Assembly: GCA_026645735.1 (NCBI GenBank)
Contig: JAPKMT010000018.1
Location: forward strand, 1-52,847
DNA: 52,847 nucleotides
Direction: 5' to 3'
Origin: Flexilinea sp.
GTDB taxonomy: Bacteria; Chloroflexota; Anaerolineae; Anaerolineales; Anaerolineaceae
Shown here: piece by piece, positions 43,202-52,392 of the stretch
Layout of the letters: each line of letters begins with the position of its first letter
Numbering within the stretch: the stretch's first letter is position 1
The notes under the pieces: generated by a model
Database searches by the model: none
The model's input: the letters and a program-made list of their open reading frames with translations, nothing else
What the model was told of the DNA's origin: nothing
Translations under genes and position numbers: made by a program

Positions 43202-44731
43202 CTAATTTTTGCTGATCGAAATCGGAGTCGTTTGAAATGTAGGTTCGGAAAGTGCAAAATTGGCATCTGATGCTTCCTGATCGTTCATATGATTTGAAAA
43301 CGGTGACGGTAATGTACCCGAATCTTCCTGAAGTTCAGCGTTTGGCAAACCAAGTTCTGACAATAAATGAGAGTCAGTCGAAGGGACAATTGCAAGGTCA
43401 CCTTCGGATATTTCAGCAGACGATATTTCAGTAATGGTTCCATCCGTCATTCCAGTCAAGACAGGTATTTTTTTTCTGTTACCATCCTTTAATATTTCCA
43501 GATAAAATTGGTCATTTTCTTTATAAATCGCGTTAGAAGCTGTAAGCATCACTCCGCTTTTCTTTTCAAGGATGATATGAATTTCCGCAGTCATACCCAC
43601 TTTAATAGAATTATCCGGATCCATGATTTCCACAAAAGTCTCAAAGGAAACCGAATTATTTGATTCATCACCTTGCCTGGATACTTTGTAAACAATGCCT
43701 TTGAAAGTTTTTTCAGCTACTGAATCCAGAATTACGTCAGCTTCCTGTCCATTCTCAATTTTTACGATATCAATTTCAGAAATATTAATCGGAATAAAAA
43801 TTCTATCCAGATTATCAATTCGGATTGCGACTGTACCCTTCGTTACATAATCTCCAGGGCGCGCATTGATCATTGTGACTGTCCCACTGATATCCGCAGC
43901 GATGTATCGTTTTCCATAATTCTCCTGAGTATCAGCCAGTGTCTGTTGAGCCGGTTTCAGGTCTTTATCACGCGGGAATCCTTTTGCATAAGTCTTAAAC
44001 GTTTTTAATGCCTGTTCGTAAGCTGCTTCTGCAACTTTTATGTCAGCGGCTGCCTGTTCTTTAGTCTTTTCCGAAGTATTGTTGACATCATACAGCCAAA
44101 GATCATACGCTTTGGCATAGCTATTCAGTGTGTCTTGAAGCGTCTGATATAAAGATTTTTTCTGTTCATCCAGGTGATCTCTTAAAATTACACTCTGGTA
44201 TTCTGTTGCAGCATTTTCATACGCATCTTTTGCCCCATCCATCACTTTTTTTGCAGCATCAATATCCTCCTGACTGGCAACCGGATATTTAAGACCCTCA
44301 GCAAACAGTTTTGCATCCCGCAAAGCAACTTCTTTATCCCGCAAATCTTTGTATGCCTGGGCTTTGGCTGTTTCAGAAATCTGTAAATCAGACAGAGCAT
44401 CTTGAGCTTCAATGAATGAGATTTCTGCATTGGGTACCTCTGCTGGAACAGATTCAACCTCTAAACCAGCTAAAACCTGTCCTTCTTCAACTGAATTTCC
44501 TAAAGAAGTCAGCACCTCTTCCACTACACCAGTGGTACGCCAGGTTAATTCTGAAGACTGACTGGACGCTACATTACCAATAAATGTCAGGGAATTCGAA
44601 ATCGTACCAGTCACAATCGGCAGGGTTAACAGTTCCGTTGTATTTTCGATGTTCTTTTGACAACCGGAGAACAAGATTATTGAAAAAAATATAATTTCAA
44701 GCATCCAGTTTCGATTTTTTTTACTTCGCAT
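43202..44731 (-). CDS. HlyD-type membrane fusion lipoprotein (adaptor A1)
   Basis: 509 aa. Lipoprotein signal with lipobox LFSGC (Cys at about residue 24). Barrel-sandwich half VVEEVLTSLGNSVEEGQVLA, a helical hairpin (about 105-265), the second half YIAADISGTVTMINARPGDYV, and the barrel domain LDSVAEKTFKGIVYKVSRQG. It is first in the eight-gene operon A1-B1-ATPase-permease-kinase-regulator-A2-B2. GGAGAAGG precedes its ATG. In a monoderm cell these adaptors would span the wall rather than reach an outer membrane channel, as suggested for YknX-like systems. Confidence 0.86.
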   Translation of the reverse strand: MRSKKNRNWMLEIIFFSIILFSGCQKNIENTTELLTLPIVTGTISNSLTFIGNVASSQSSELTWRTTGVVEEVLTSLGNSVEEGQVLAGLEVESVPAEVPNAEISFIEAQDALSDLQISETAKAQAYKDLRDKEVALRDAKLFAEGLKYPVASQEDIDAAKKVMDGAKDAYENAATEYQSVILRDHLDEQKKSLYQTLQDTLNSYAKAYDLWLYDVNNTSEKTKEQAAADIKVAEAAYEQALKTFKTYAKGFPRDKDLKPAQQTLADTQENYGKRYIAADISGTVTMINARPGDYVTKGTVAIRIDNLDRIFIPINISEIDIVKIENGQEADVILDSVAEKTFKGIVYKVSRQGDESNNSVSFETFVEIMDPDNSIKVGMTAEIHIILEKKSGVMLTASNAIYKENDQFYLEILKDGNRKKIPVLTGMTDGTITEISSAEISEGDLAIVPSTDSHLLSELGLPNAELQEDSGTLPSPFSNHMNDQEASDANFALSEPTFQTTPISISKN

Positions 44732-45209
44732 ACCTTCTCCAAAAATCTCTGACCTCAGTCCTAAGACTGATCACTGATTCACAAGGGTTTTCAGAAAAAT
44801 CGTGTTGTTTATTCTTCCTCAAAACATTGAATCGTCAGAAGATAGTTTATCGATACCCCAAAAATCCATGCATCTCATTATACGTATTTTCCATCAAGCA
44901 GGTACGGACTGCAGACAGCGTTTATTACCCTTCCAAAGATGTGAATTCCAACTCACTGCATCCGTATTGCCGCTTGTCAACTTATGAGCTTCAGAAAAAC
45001 GGAATTCGGAACATTTATTCTTTCATTATTCTCAAAGTAGTACCCATTTCAAATAACAGTTGCTGTAATGTGTTTTTTTACAATACCATGGAAATAGACG
45101 GCTCAAAAAAATACTTAAATTACATACGAAAAAGAAAAACATACAGTTGCTGAATCAAAAAGGTTCAAGAATTCGGCTGTTCCCCATAAGAATCGAGTAA
45201 AATTTGAAT
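44732..45209. other. Intergenic region between exporter operon and yitT
   Basis: A divergent gap with no convincing gene. On the minus strand a perfect TATAAT occurs at 44877-44882, but no matching -35 box was found. A short palindrome TCAGTC-CTAA-GACTGA lies at 44755-44770, just upstream of the exporter operon; it could be a site for the operon's own response regulator. The rest is AT-rich and featureless. Confidence 0.4.
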
Positions 45210-45238
45210 TTGACTGCATTGATATTTTCTTGTGTAAT
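45210..45238 (+). promoter_or_regulatory. Sigma70-like promoter of yitT
   Basis: TTGACT (45210-45215) and TGTAAT (45233-45238) are spaced by 17 bp. Transcription would begin near 45245, so translation must start at ATG 45287 rather than at the earlier in-frame codon at 45230. Confidence 0.65.
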
Positions 45239-45286
45239 GTGCCGACTAACTTTTCTTCTTTTTATTTCGAACAGGCAAATTTGAAT

Positions 45287-46180
45287 ATGGACAACAAACT
45301 TAAAGACTTCTTATCCGATCTCCTGACAAAAGACACAATTGTAGATTATCTGTACATTTTTATTGGAAGTATCATTCAGGCAGCAGGTATGGCATTCTTT
45401 TTGATTCCTTCAAAACTGGTCAGCGGCGGAGTATCCGGATTAGCACAGGTAGCCAACCATTACACATCCTGGCCAGTCGGTGTAATGACCTTAATCGGAA
45501 ATATTCCGCTCTTCATATTAGGTTGGCAATATTTAGGAAAAATCAAATTCGCCGCCCGAACCATTTTTTCAGTGGCGGTTTTTTCAATTTTTACAGATCT
45601 GTTATCCATATGGACTTCCCATTCAGCTATTACAAAGGACATTTTTCTGAATATGATGTTTGGCGCAGTTGTTCTGGGTATCGGATTCGGATTTGTTTAC
45701 AAAGGTAGTGGAACGAGCGGAGGGAGTGATATCATCGGTCGAATTTTGAATCAGCGGCTCGGCTTGCCAATTTCTCAATCTTATCTTTTGACTGATTCTG
45801 TTTCAGTATTACTGGGTGGAATTGCTTTTGGGTGGGATTTAGCGCTTTATGGGCTGATTGCCATTTATATCAGCGGTTTTGCTGCAGAAATGATTTCGGA
45901 AGGCAGCGGTTATTTTCGGGATGTCATCATTATTACTAAAGAACCAGAAAAAATTACGCAAGCGGTTATCGAAATCCTGGACCGCAGTGTCACGCAATTG
46001 AAAGGTGTAGGGGGGTATTCCGGTGAAGAAAAGACGATCCTGTATTGCGTGATCGGCCGAAATGAAGTGAATCAATTAAAGAAAATGGTAGTCGAATCCG
46101 ATCCCGATTCGTTTATGGTTGTCGGTCATGCTCACGAAGTCCTGGGAGAGGGTTTTCAAAAATACAGAAGCCTGTCATAG
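45287..46180 (+). CDS. YitT family membrane protein (DUF161 with DUF2179)
   Basis: 297 aa from ATG 45287. Five to six membrane helices in residues 15-205 contain the conserved AFFLIPSKLVSGGVSGLAQV and GSGTSGGSDIIGRIL motifs. A C-terminal cytoplasmic DUF2179 domain of about 80 residues includes VTQLKGVGGYSGEEKTILYCVI. The family is widespread in Firmicutes and related bacteria; its transport or sensing role is not settled. The gene stands alone between divergent and convergent neighbours with its own promoter. Confidence 0.9.
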   Translation: MDNKLKDFLSDLLTKDTIVDYLYIFIGSIIQAAGMAFFLIPSKLVSGGVSGLAQVANHYTSWPVGVMTLIGNIPLFILGWQYLGKIKFAARTIFSVAVFSIFTDLLSIWTSHSAITKDIFLNMMFGAVVLGIGFGFVYKGSGTSGGSDIIGRILNQRLGLPISQSYLLTDSVSVLLGGIAFGWDLALYGLIAIYISGFAAEMISEGSGYFRDVIIITKEPEKITQAVIEILDRSVTQLKGVGGYSGEEKTILYCVIGRNEVNQLKKMVVESDPDSFMVVGHAHEVLGEGFQKYRSLS

Positions 46181-46182
46181 AT

Positions 46183-46210
46183 AAAAAACAGTCTGGAATA
46201 TTCCAGGCTG
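46183..46210 (-). terminator. Intrinsic terminator of era
   Basis: On the minus strand, a CAGCCTGGAAT/ATTCCAGACTG stem (46189-46210, one wobble) is followed by TTTTTT (plus 46183-46188). It lies just past the era stop and overlaps the end region of the convergent yitT. Confidence 0.8.
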
Positions 46211-46217
46211 ATGGTGT

Positions 46218-47126
46218 CTAATCTTTTTTTGAATATCCGAGGATTTTTAAAATCTGTGGATTGTTTTGCCAGTTTTTTTCCACCTTGACGCGCAGTTCCA
46301 GATAAATTTTTCGATCAGCCATTTTTTCAATCTCACGTCTGGCGTCAAGACCAATCTTTTTGATCATCTCGCCATTTTTCCCAATCACGATTCCTTTGTG
46401 AGTTTCTCGCTCCAGCAGCAGCGTCGCCATGATATAGGAATTGGTTTCTGACCGGTCCTTGTAATCATCAATCCGGACTGCGATGGCATGCGGTATTTCA
46501 TCATCCAGATTCTTTAATAGCGATTCTCGAATTAGATCAGAAGCAATTTCGCGTTCATATAAATCTGTAATTTGATCAGGATCATAAAAAGCCGGACCTT
46601 CCGGTAATCTGCTGATAATCGTCTGCAACAGCTCATCACATCCTTCACCCGTTTTTGATGATAGGAAAAAAATCTCCCTGGCTGACAACAATGTCTGGTA
46701 ATTTTCTTTTACAGAGGATATTTTAGTCGCTGGAATCTGATCCTTTTTATTGATGACAAGCAGGATTTGATCCTGCTTTTTGATTTTCTGAAGCTGATTG
46801 GCTATGACGCGGTCTTCTTCTGTAGGAAGCATCGTCCCATCAACCATCCACGCAATGCAATCTACATCCTGCAACGTTCCCAGAGCCGAGTCATTCATCA
46901 TCTCACCCAGTTTTGATTGAGGTTTATGGATTCCAGGAGTATCCACAAAAATCAACTGGTACGTTTCCGTGGTGATGATTCCCAATTGCAATCTGCGAGT
47001 CGTTTGGGGGCGGGGAGAAACGGCTGCGATTTTCTGACCCAGCAAATAATTAATCAAAGTAGACTTGCCGACATTTGGCCGTCCGATAATGCTGACAAAT
47101 CCGGAATGAAATGTTTGTTCTTCCAA
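46218..47126 (-). CDS. era: GTPase Era
   Basis: 302 aa. G1 GRPNVGKSTL, switch region RPQTTRR, G3 DTPGIH, G4 NKKD and a C-terminal KH domain (about 205-290) with IGKNGEMIKKIGLDAR. It binds the 3' end of 16S rRNA in small-subunit assembly. It appears to start with TTG (47124-47126), supported by AAGGA 8 bases upstream; no nearby ATG precedes the P-loop. The gene ends at a strong terminator. Confidence 0.96.
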   Translation of the reverse strand: MEEQTFHSGFVSIIGRPNVGKSTLINYLLGQKIAAVSPRPQTTRRLQLGIITTETYQLIFVDTPGIHKPQSKLGEMMNDSALGTLQDVDCIAWMVDGTMLPTEEDRVIANQLQKIKKQDQILLVINKKDQIPATKISSVKENYQTLLSAREIFFLSSKTGEGCDELLQTIISRLPEGPAFYDPDQITDLYEREIASDLIRESLLKNLDDEIPHAIAVRIDDYKDRSETNSYIMATLLLERETHKGIVIGKNGEMIKKIGLDARREIEKMADRKIYLELRVKVEKNWQNNPQILKILGYSKKD

Positions 47127-47179
47127 AATTCAATTCCTTAACGTTTCAAAATGATAGTGATCGATGATCATGGAAGTAT

Positions 47180-47476
47180 TTAATTCTTGTTGTTCAGCCA
47201 TTCTTCCGACAATCGTATCTTTTTTTCACGAGACATTTTTTTTATCTCGATTTCGCGAAGCATCGCATCATGCCTGGATGACAATTCTTCCACATAAACC
47301 AGCGTAACAGGACAATGCGTTTTTGTATAGGCAGCACCACGTCCGGAATTGTGAACCTTCACTCTGCGTTCCGGATTGGTTGTCCAACCGGTATAAAAAG
47401 CATGATTGCTGCAAAGAACCATATAACAAAAAAAGCGCTGCTCGAGATCCGAAACTTCAACATACTGTTGGTTCAC
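47180..47476 (-). CDS. GIY-YIG nuclease family protein (YhbQ/UPF0213-like)
   Basis: 98 aa. Single GIY-YIG domain: FFCYMVLCSNHAFYTGWTTNPERRVKVHN (split here by the Tyr-Thr-Gly core), with catalytic Arg in the ERRV segment and a Glu in LREIEIKKMSREKKIRL. It is a stand-alone domain, unlike uvrC. Family members are small nucleases of unclear role. Its ATG overlaps the stop of the TyrA-like gene by 4 bases. Confidence 0.9.
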   Translation of the reverse strand: MNQQYVEVSDLEQRFFCYMVLCSNHAFYTGWTTNPERRVKVHNSGRGAAYTKTHCPVTLVYVEELSSRHDAMLREIEIKKMSREKKIRLSEEWLNNKN

Positions 47477-48462
47477 TTTTTTTTCTTTCTGGCCAATCCG
47501 CCAAAAAAAAGCTGTCCGAGAAATTCACCGGTAGTGGGGCTATGTGTGTTCGTCTCGCCTTCATGGCGCCATTCTGTTGACTCGTAATCCTTCAGCCATT
47601 TTTCCCTGTCTTCGTTATTATTTGTAAGTAAAGTTTTTAATACACTTTCATCTTCATTTTGGATTGCATCGCGGTATTCTTTCAACGTAAGCATAAATTC
47701 ATGGATTAATCGCAGCGTATTTTCTCGATTTTCCAGTAAAAATTTCCCATACAGTTCACGGTCAGGCTGTTTTGTTACAGACGCTGTCATTTGGGCAAAA
47801 TGCTTACCGCCCAATTTGCGTGCTTCGCGCCAGCTATTTTGTCGTTTGGCTGTATTAAAAATTACGTTACTCATCAAATAGGGTACATTAAATATGGAGG
47901 CGATCAATCCATCCAACTCTTCCGGATCACAAAAAGTGCTATGAGAACCAATTAATGAGGACAGGTCAGATGCCAGTTTAACAACATTGGGATCTGTATC
48001 CGCTGTTGAAGAAATAAAGAGTGTTCCATTTTTAAAAAGATCTTCATGTGCCGAATGGAATTCATCAGAAGGTTCATTCAGCCGTGAGGAATTAACAGCT
48101 GCATAAAGGCCTGCAAAATGCGAAGGGACTTTTAAATATTGATTCGCCCATCTTTTTGCTGCTGTTTTTGCAAAACCAGTCTCAAAGACAACACATTCTT
48201 CTTTTAAATCACTGCCAACCAATTTCAGGACTGATTCAATTTCATCGACAGGAATTGCTAAAAAAAGAATATCTGCGTCTTTGACTGCATCGAAAATATT
48301 GTGTTCAATTCGATCTATTGCATCGACTGACAGTGCATTTTGTTCGGCATATTTATGTATATCCGATCCGATTCGGAGAATTTGTTCTTTCTGATACTGC
48401 AACGCCAGCCCCAATGAAGTACCAATTTCTCCTAATCCAATGATTGTAATTTGTACCGCCAT
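47473..48462 (-). CDS. Prephenate dehydrogenase (TyrA)-like NAD(P)-dependent protein
   Basis: 329 aa. Rossmann NAD site IIGLGEIGTSLGLAL at residues 6-20, a dehydrogenase strand ADILFLAIPVDEI, then an alpha-helical C-terminal half. The usual GSHPMAG catalytic motif of prephenate dehydrogenases is replaced by FAGLYAAVNSSRL, so the assignment to tyrosine biosynthesis is doubtful. The C-terminal tail is Gly/Lys-rich. It sits in a run with the GIY-YIG protein and a site-2 protease and may act on another 2-oxo or hydroxy acid. Confidence 0.7.
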   Translation of the reverse strand: MAVQITIIGLGEIGTSLGLALQYQKEQILRIGSDIHKYAEQNALSVDAIDRIEHNIFDAVKDADILFLAIPVDEIESVLKLVGSDLKEECVVFETGFAKTAAKRWANQYLKVPSHFAGLYAAVNSSRLNEPSDEFHSAHEDLFKNGTLFISSTADTDPNVVKLASDLSSLIGSHSTFCDPEELDGLIASIFNVPYLMSNVIFNTAKRQNSWREARKLGGKHFAQMTASVTKQPDRELYGKFLLENRENTLRLIHEFMLTLKEYRDAIQNEDESVLKTLLTNNNEDREKWLKDYESTEWRHEGETNTHSPTTGEFLGQLFFGGLARKKKK

Positions 48463-48464
48463 GA

Positions 48465-49118
48465 TTATTTGCCTCCCGTAATTAAACGAAATAAACCGAG
48501 AACTATTGGTGAAAGAAAAGATGAAAAAATGTGAATTCGGAAATATGGCAGAATCAAAAATCCTACCAACAGGATCATCGTGCCATAGTTTTGGAAGCTA
48601 TTCCAGAGGGGCTTAAATCTTTGCGGGATAAAAAAGCCAAAAACCTCATGTCCATCCAGGGGAGCAAATGGAAGCAAATTAAAAATCATCAGACTCAAAT
48701 TGATATAAATAAATTGAACCAAAAATGTCCCAAAGAAATACAATAATTGCGATGCCTGAAAAAAAGATTCCGATTGCAAAAAACGAAATAAAAGCCCGGC
48801 TGCAACTGCCAGCAGGAAATTCGACAATGGCCCTGAAAAAGAAACGATCATTAATCCAGCTCTTGATTTCCGCTCAATTACAGCTGGATTAATACGGACC
48901 GGCTTTGCCCATCCGAAACCAGTGGCAATCAGCATGATGGACCCAACGAGATCCAAATGCCGGACAGGATTTAACGTCAGACGACCGTCTTTCCTCGGTG
49001 TCATATCTCCAAATTTATCAGCCGTGAACGCATGAGAAAACTCATGGAAAGAAAAAGCTATCAGCAGCGTGATAATTCTGAAAAGTAAAAGGGTTGGATC
49101 GATTCCTAAACGACTCAT
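48465..49118 (-). CDS. Site-2 protease family (M50) membrane metallopeptidase
   Basis: 217 aa, four to six membrane helices. The zinc motif HEFSH (HExxH) is at about residues 25-29 and the second motif NLLPFAPLDGHEVFG (NxxPxxxxDG) at about 143-157. No PDZ domain, so it is the short type (SpoIVFB/Rip class) that cleaves membrane-embedded substrates. The gene is 2 bp from the TyrA-like gene. The substrate is unknown. Confidence 0.93.
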   Translation of the reverse strand: MSRLGIDPTLLLFRIITLLIAFSFHEFSHAFTADKFGDMTPRKDGRLTLNPVRHLDLVGSIMLIATGFGWAKPVRINPAVIERKSRAGLMIVSFSGPLSNFLLAVAAGLLFRFLQSESFFQASQLLYFFGTFLVQFIYINLSLMIFNLLPFAPLDGHEVFGFFIPQRFKPLWNSFQNYGTMILLVGFLILPYFRIHIFSSFLSPIVLGLFRLITGGK

Positions 49119-49317
49119 GCCTCAATTATATCAGGTGCAAAATTTGTAGTTTTATTGGTTTTGCGCAGATCTTTATTTCAATTTTCCTTGACAATGGAAA
49201 TTTGAAATAAATGCCAGTGTTAGTAAAAATCAATCATTTTTCGAAATTGGAATATTTTCTATCCAAACAGATAGTCTCATTTATCAAATTGATTCTGCAA
49301 TCTTAACCTTTTTTGCA

Positions 49318-50808
49318 TTAAAAACCTGAATAGATAAATTTATTGACTTCGTAACTGGGGCCATAAATGCCATAGATCAGAATAAAAAAAATGCACCCGA
49401 TAATTAATACCCATCGAAACCACAAGGGCTGATGATCAATTTTCACTCGCAAGCTTGTTTGATCTCGCTGAAGCCAGTTGACAACAAAAAGGATGATCAG
49501 CGAAAAGATGGTAATTTCGAAATTCGTTCTATCCATCCCGAATGTAAACAAATTGGCATTGAATAATAGACTTGGATTGAATCGAAAAATACCACGGATA
49601 AAAGTAAAAGCATGTTCTAATGATTCTGATCGGAAGAAAATCCAGGCAAAATTTACCAGGAAGAAGGTAAAGAGAGTCTGAGCTAGTTTAAATCCAAAGG
49701 TACCATATGTTTTTATATTGTGAAGTTTCTTATGAAAAACAGGGGTCAACAAGTTTTCAATAATTTGATAAATACCGTGTAAAAATCCCCAAAAGATAAA
49801 ATTCCACCCTGCTCCATGCCATAGGCCGGATACTATGAAAACAATCATAATATTTCGAAGGTGCCGAATTTTACTGACACGATTTCCTCCCAATGGAATA
49901 TAAAGATAATCGCGAAACCATGTCGTTAAAGAGATATGCCAACGTTTCCAGAAATCCACAATACTTTTTGCAAAATATGGTCTGCGAAAATTATCTGAAA
50001 CAGTAAATCCTAATACTTGCGCGGCTCCAATCGCAATATCTGAGTATCCAGAGAAATCGCAATAAATTTGGAACGAATAAAAAATTGAAGCAATCATTCC
50101 GATAACGCCTGAGTGTGTATAAAGGTCTTGATTATTAAAAACTTCATTGACCATTAAAGCCAATCGGTCTGCAATGACAAATTTTTGAAAATAACCCCAC
50201 AGCATCAGCCACAAGCCATGTTTGACATTTTCAAAACCGAATTTTTTTGGATCTGTAATTTGTGGGATTGTCGAAATTGCTCTATCAATAGGTCCCGAAA
50301 TAATTGTAGGGAAGAAAGCCACATAAGCAGCATATTTAAACAAGTTCTTTTCCGCATCTATCTTCTCACGATAATTATCCATCAGATAAGAAATGACTTT
50401 AAATGTATAAAAAGAAATACCTAAAGGCAAAATAAAACTAAAAGGATTCTCTATTTGTATAAAGTGGATTCGGTTCAATATTTTATTCAGATTAAGGAAG
50501 AAAAAATCCAAATACTTAAAGAAAAAAAGAATTCCTATGTTTATTGATATACAAAAAAATAAAATAATTTTTTGACCAAATTTCCTAGGTTTTTTATCTC
50601 TTTTTTTCAAATATTGAATTCCAATGCCTCCAATATATGTGATGATGGTTGAAAACAACAACAATAATGGTAATTTTTGATTCCAAGAAAAATAAAAAAA
50701 ATAACTAATAAATAGTATCCAAAACCAACGGATTTTTTTTGGAATGATATAGTAAAAAAGACATACAATCGGAAAGAATAAAAAGAAATTTTGAGATGTG
50801 TAAAGCAT
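49318..50808 (-). CDS. MBOAT family O-acyltransferase (AlgI/DltB-like)
   Basis: 496 aa with about ten to twelve membrane helices. The MBOAT core is visible: YCDFSGYSDIAIGAAQVLGF, FWKRWHISLTTWFRDYLYIPLGGNRVS (active-site-proximal His) and SGLWHGAGWNFIFWGFLHG with the catalytic His. It transfers acyl groups from the cytoplasm toward an extracellular polymer. It is followed in the operon by an SGNH-type partner, as in alginate or teichoic-acid acetylation systems. The polymer is unknown; DltB is less likely because no dltA/dltC is present. Confidence 0.92.
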   Translation of the reverse strand: MLYTSQNFFLFFPIVCLFYYIIPKKIRWFWILFISYFFYFSWNQKLPLLLLFSTIITYIGGIGIQYLKKRDKKPRKFGQKIILFFCISINIGILFFFKYLDFFFLNLNKILNRIHFIQIENPFSFILPLGISFYTFKVISYLMDNYREKIDAEKNLFKYAAYVAFFPTIISGPIDRAISTIPQITDPKKFGFENVKHGLWLMLWGYFQKFVIADRLALMVNEVFNNQDLYTHSGVIGMIASIFYSFQIYCDFSGYSDIAIGAAQVLGFTVSDNFRRPYFAKSIVDFWKRWHISLTTWFRDYLYIPLGGNRVSKIRHLRNIMIVFIVSGLWHGAGWNFIFWGFLHGIYQIIENLLTPVFHKKLHNIKTYGTFGFKLAQTLFTFFLVNFAWIFFRSESLEHAFTFIRGIFRFNPSLLFNANLFTFGMDRTNFEITIFSLIILFVVNWLQRDQTSLRVKIDHQPLWFRWVLIIGCIFFILIYGIYGPSYEVNKFIYSGF

Positions 50809-50823
50809 AATTTCCTATCCGGG

Positions 50824-52296
50824 TTATTTCACAGTTTTTAAACCTGTTTGAGGATCAAATGTAACATTGTCAAGAATCAGTCCCTTTTCTTTGTCATACA
50901 CAAGTATGTTTAAACCATGTTGATACGTTGCTACAATTTCATGGTTTAATTTGATCTGGATCGGTATTGTTGTCGTTGTTGAATTTTGAACATAAAAATA
51001 TTCATTCAAATACACGTTAAAAGGGTAATTAACTTCTACTATTCGACTGGGTTTTTCAATCACCGCTTTTCCTTGATCAATAATCCCAATAAAACAGGTC
51101 GAGTGGTCCTTTTTATTGCCAATAAAACCAAAATCCTGTAATTTCTCAATAGCCTTACGGGGCAACAGGTCATAATCTCCATCACCGCCAGTTAGCACAC
51201 TGATATAATGAGGATTGTCAATACGATTGAGGAAATCGGATAGTTCATTTATTTCTTTGAGGTGATGTATATTATCATAATATGTGTAAGCATCATTCCA
51301 ATTTTGTACCGTATCATTTGCTCTTGAACTGTTCAATTCGTAATTCGACGCCAAATATCTTCCAAACCAGGAAGATATTTTTTCCGCCCCGAATACATTC
51401 AAGTGACCATTATCTTTAAAATCAGTTGTCGAATGAATTCCGATCTCACCAACCCGCGTATTGAGCTCAAGAAATGGAACCTTATTCTGTTCTGCGATTG
51501 AAGCGATGTAATTGATTTGTTGATAATCTGTTAGTGATGTTTGATAGGGAATGGCTGTCAAAAGGAGTGGTATGTGATTGTCTTTTGCCCACTGAATCAT
51601 TTCCAACAGAGTCTTTTCATTTTCAGAAAGAATTGGTTTTTTTTCAATAATTTGATTCAGGTTCTGTAAAAACTTGAACTCATAAATGGAATCGAAATAT
51701 GTATACTCTTTCAGCAAACTTGTTGTATTTATAAACGGGTATAGAAAATCTTGATTTGATAATTCTTCTTTCATTAATCTGGAATGGTATTTTACAAGAG
51801 GAAATAGAAACTCCATTTTATTCTGAATTCTTTCAGTGTGGATGATGGAAACTGCTTTCTTTAGTGTAAGAGGAAATGGATCCAGTGCCTTATGATTCCA
51901 TTCAGATGCATCAAAATTAACTTCTCTGAGAAACATATATACGTCTAAGACGATAAGTTTCGGCTTTTGAAAATCTTGAGATAATCTGGCAAGCATCAAA
52001 CTTGCATAAGGCATCTGAGCATTGGTAGCCAGTGAATAGGATGTGATCTGCTGTTCATTCCAAATAATTAGAGGATTTATTCCACAAAGGACATGACTGC
52101 TTCCCAGAAAAAGAACATTTATTGAGTTTTTCGGTTCATTAACAAAAAAATTGGAAGCTTCCATTCGATCTTTTAATAGAAACACTTTGTTGACGTAGTT
52201 ATATAGAATGACAGCGAAAATAAAGAATAAAATGATGGAAAATATTCTTTTAAATACCGAAGAAGAAAAAAACGCCAGATTCTTTTTTTGTTTCAT
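50824..52296 (-). CDS. SGNH-hydrolase-like membrane-anchored acyltransferase partner (DltD/AlgX-like)
   Basis: 490 aa. N-terminal helix anchor (about 14-32). The SGNH catalytic elements are NVLFLGSSHVLCGINPLI (GSSH, nucleophile Ser, about 59-76) and, near residue 295, DFKDNGHLNVFGAEKI (Asp and His). The C-terminal part (about 340-490) is an extracellular beta-rich domain. It is probably the enzyme that moves the acyl group onto a polymer outside the membrane, working with the adjacent MBOAT protein, which follows by 15 bp. Confidence 0.8.
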   Translation of the reverse strand: MKQKKNLAFFSSSVFKRIFSIILFFIFAVILYNYVNKVFLLKDRMEASNFFVNEPKNSINVLFLGSSHVLCGINPLIIWNEQQITSYSLATNAQMPYASLMLARLSQDFQKPKLIVLDVYMFLREVNFDASEWNHKALDPFPLTLKKAVSIIHTERIQNKMEFLFPLVKYHSRLMKEELSNQDFLYPFINTTSLLKEYTYFDSIYEFKFLQNLNQIIEKKPILSENEKTLLEMIQWAKDNHIPLLLTAIPYQTSLTDYQQINYIASIAEQNKVPFLELNTRVGEIGIHSTTDFKDNGHLNVFGAEKISSWFGRYLASNYELNSSRANDTVQNWNDAYTYYDNIHHLKEINELSDFLNRIDNPHYISVLTGGDGDYDLLPRKAIEKLQDFGFIGNKKDHSTCFIGIIDQGKAVIEKPSRIVEVNYPFNVYLNEYFYVQNSTTTTIPIQIKLNHEIVATYQHGLNILVYDKEKGLILDNVTFDPQTGLKTVK

Positions 52297-52392
52297 TAAT
52301 CTCTCTTAACGATCCTTTACATAAAAAAACTTTAACAAAGATTCAATTTAAGTAACGGTCTGCGTTTCAAATTTCCATAGTCAAGGAAAAAG

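Noticed and set aside
44827-45153. Plus-strand open frame of 108 codons in the exporter-yitT gap
   Set aside because: No ribosome site, unusual composition and no recognised motif; probably non-coding.
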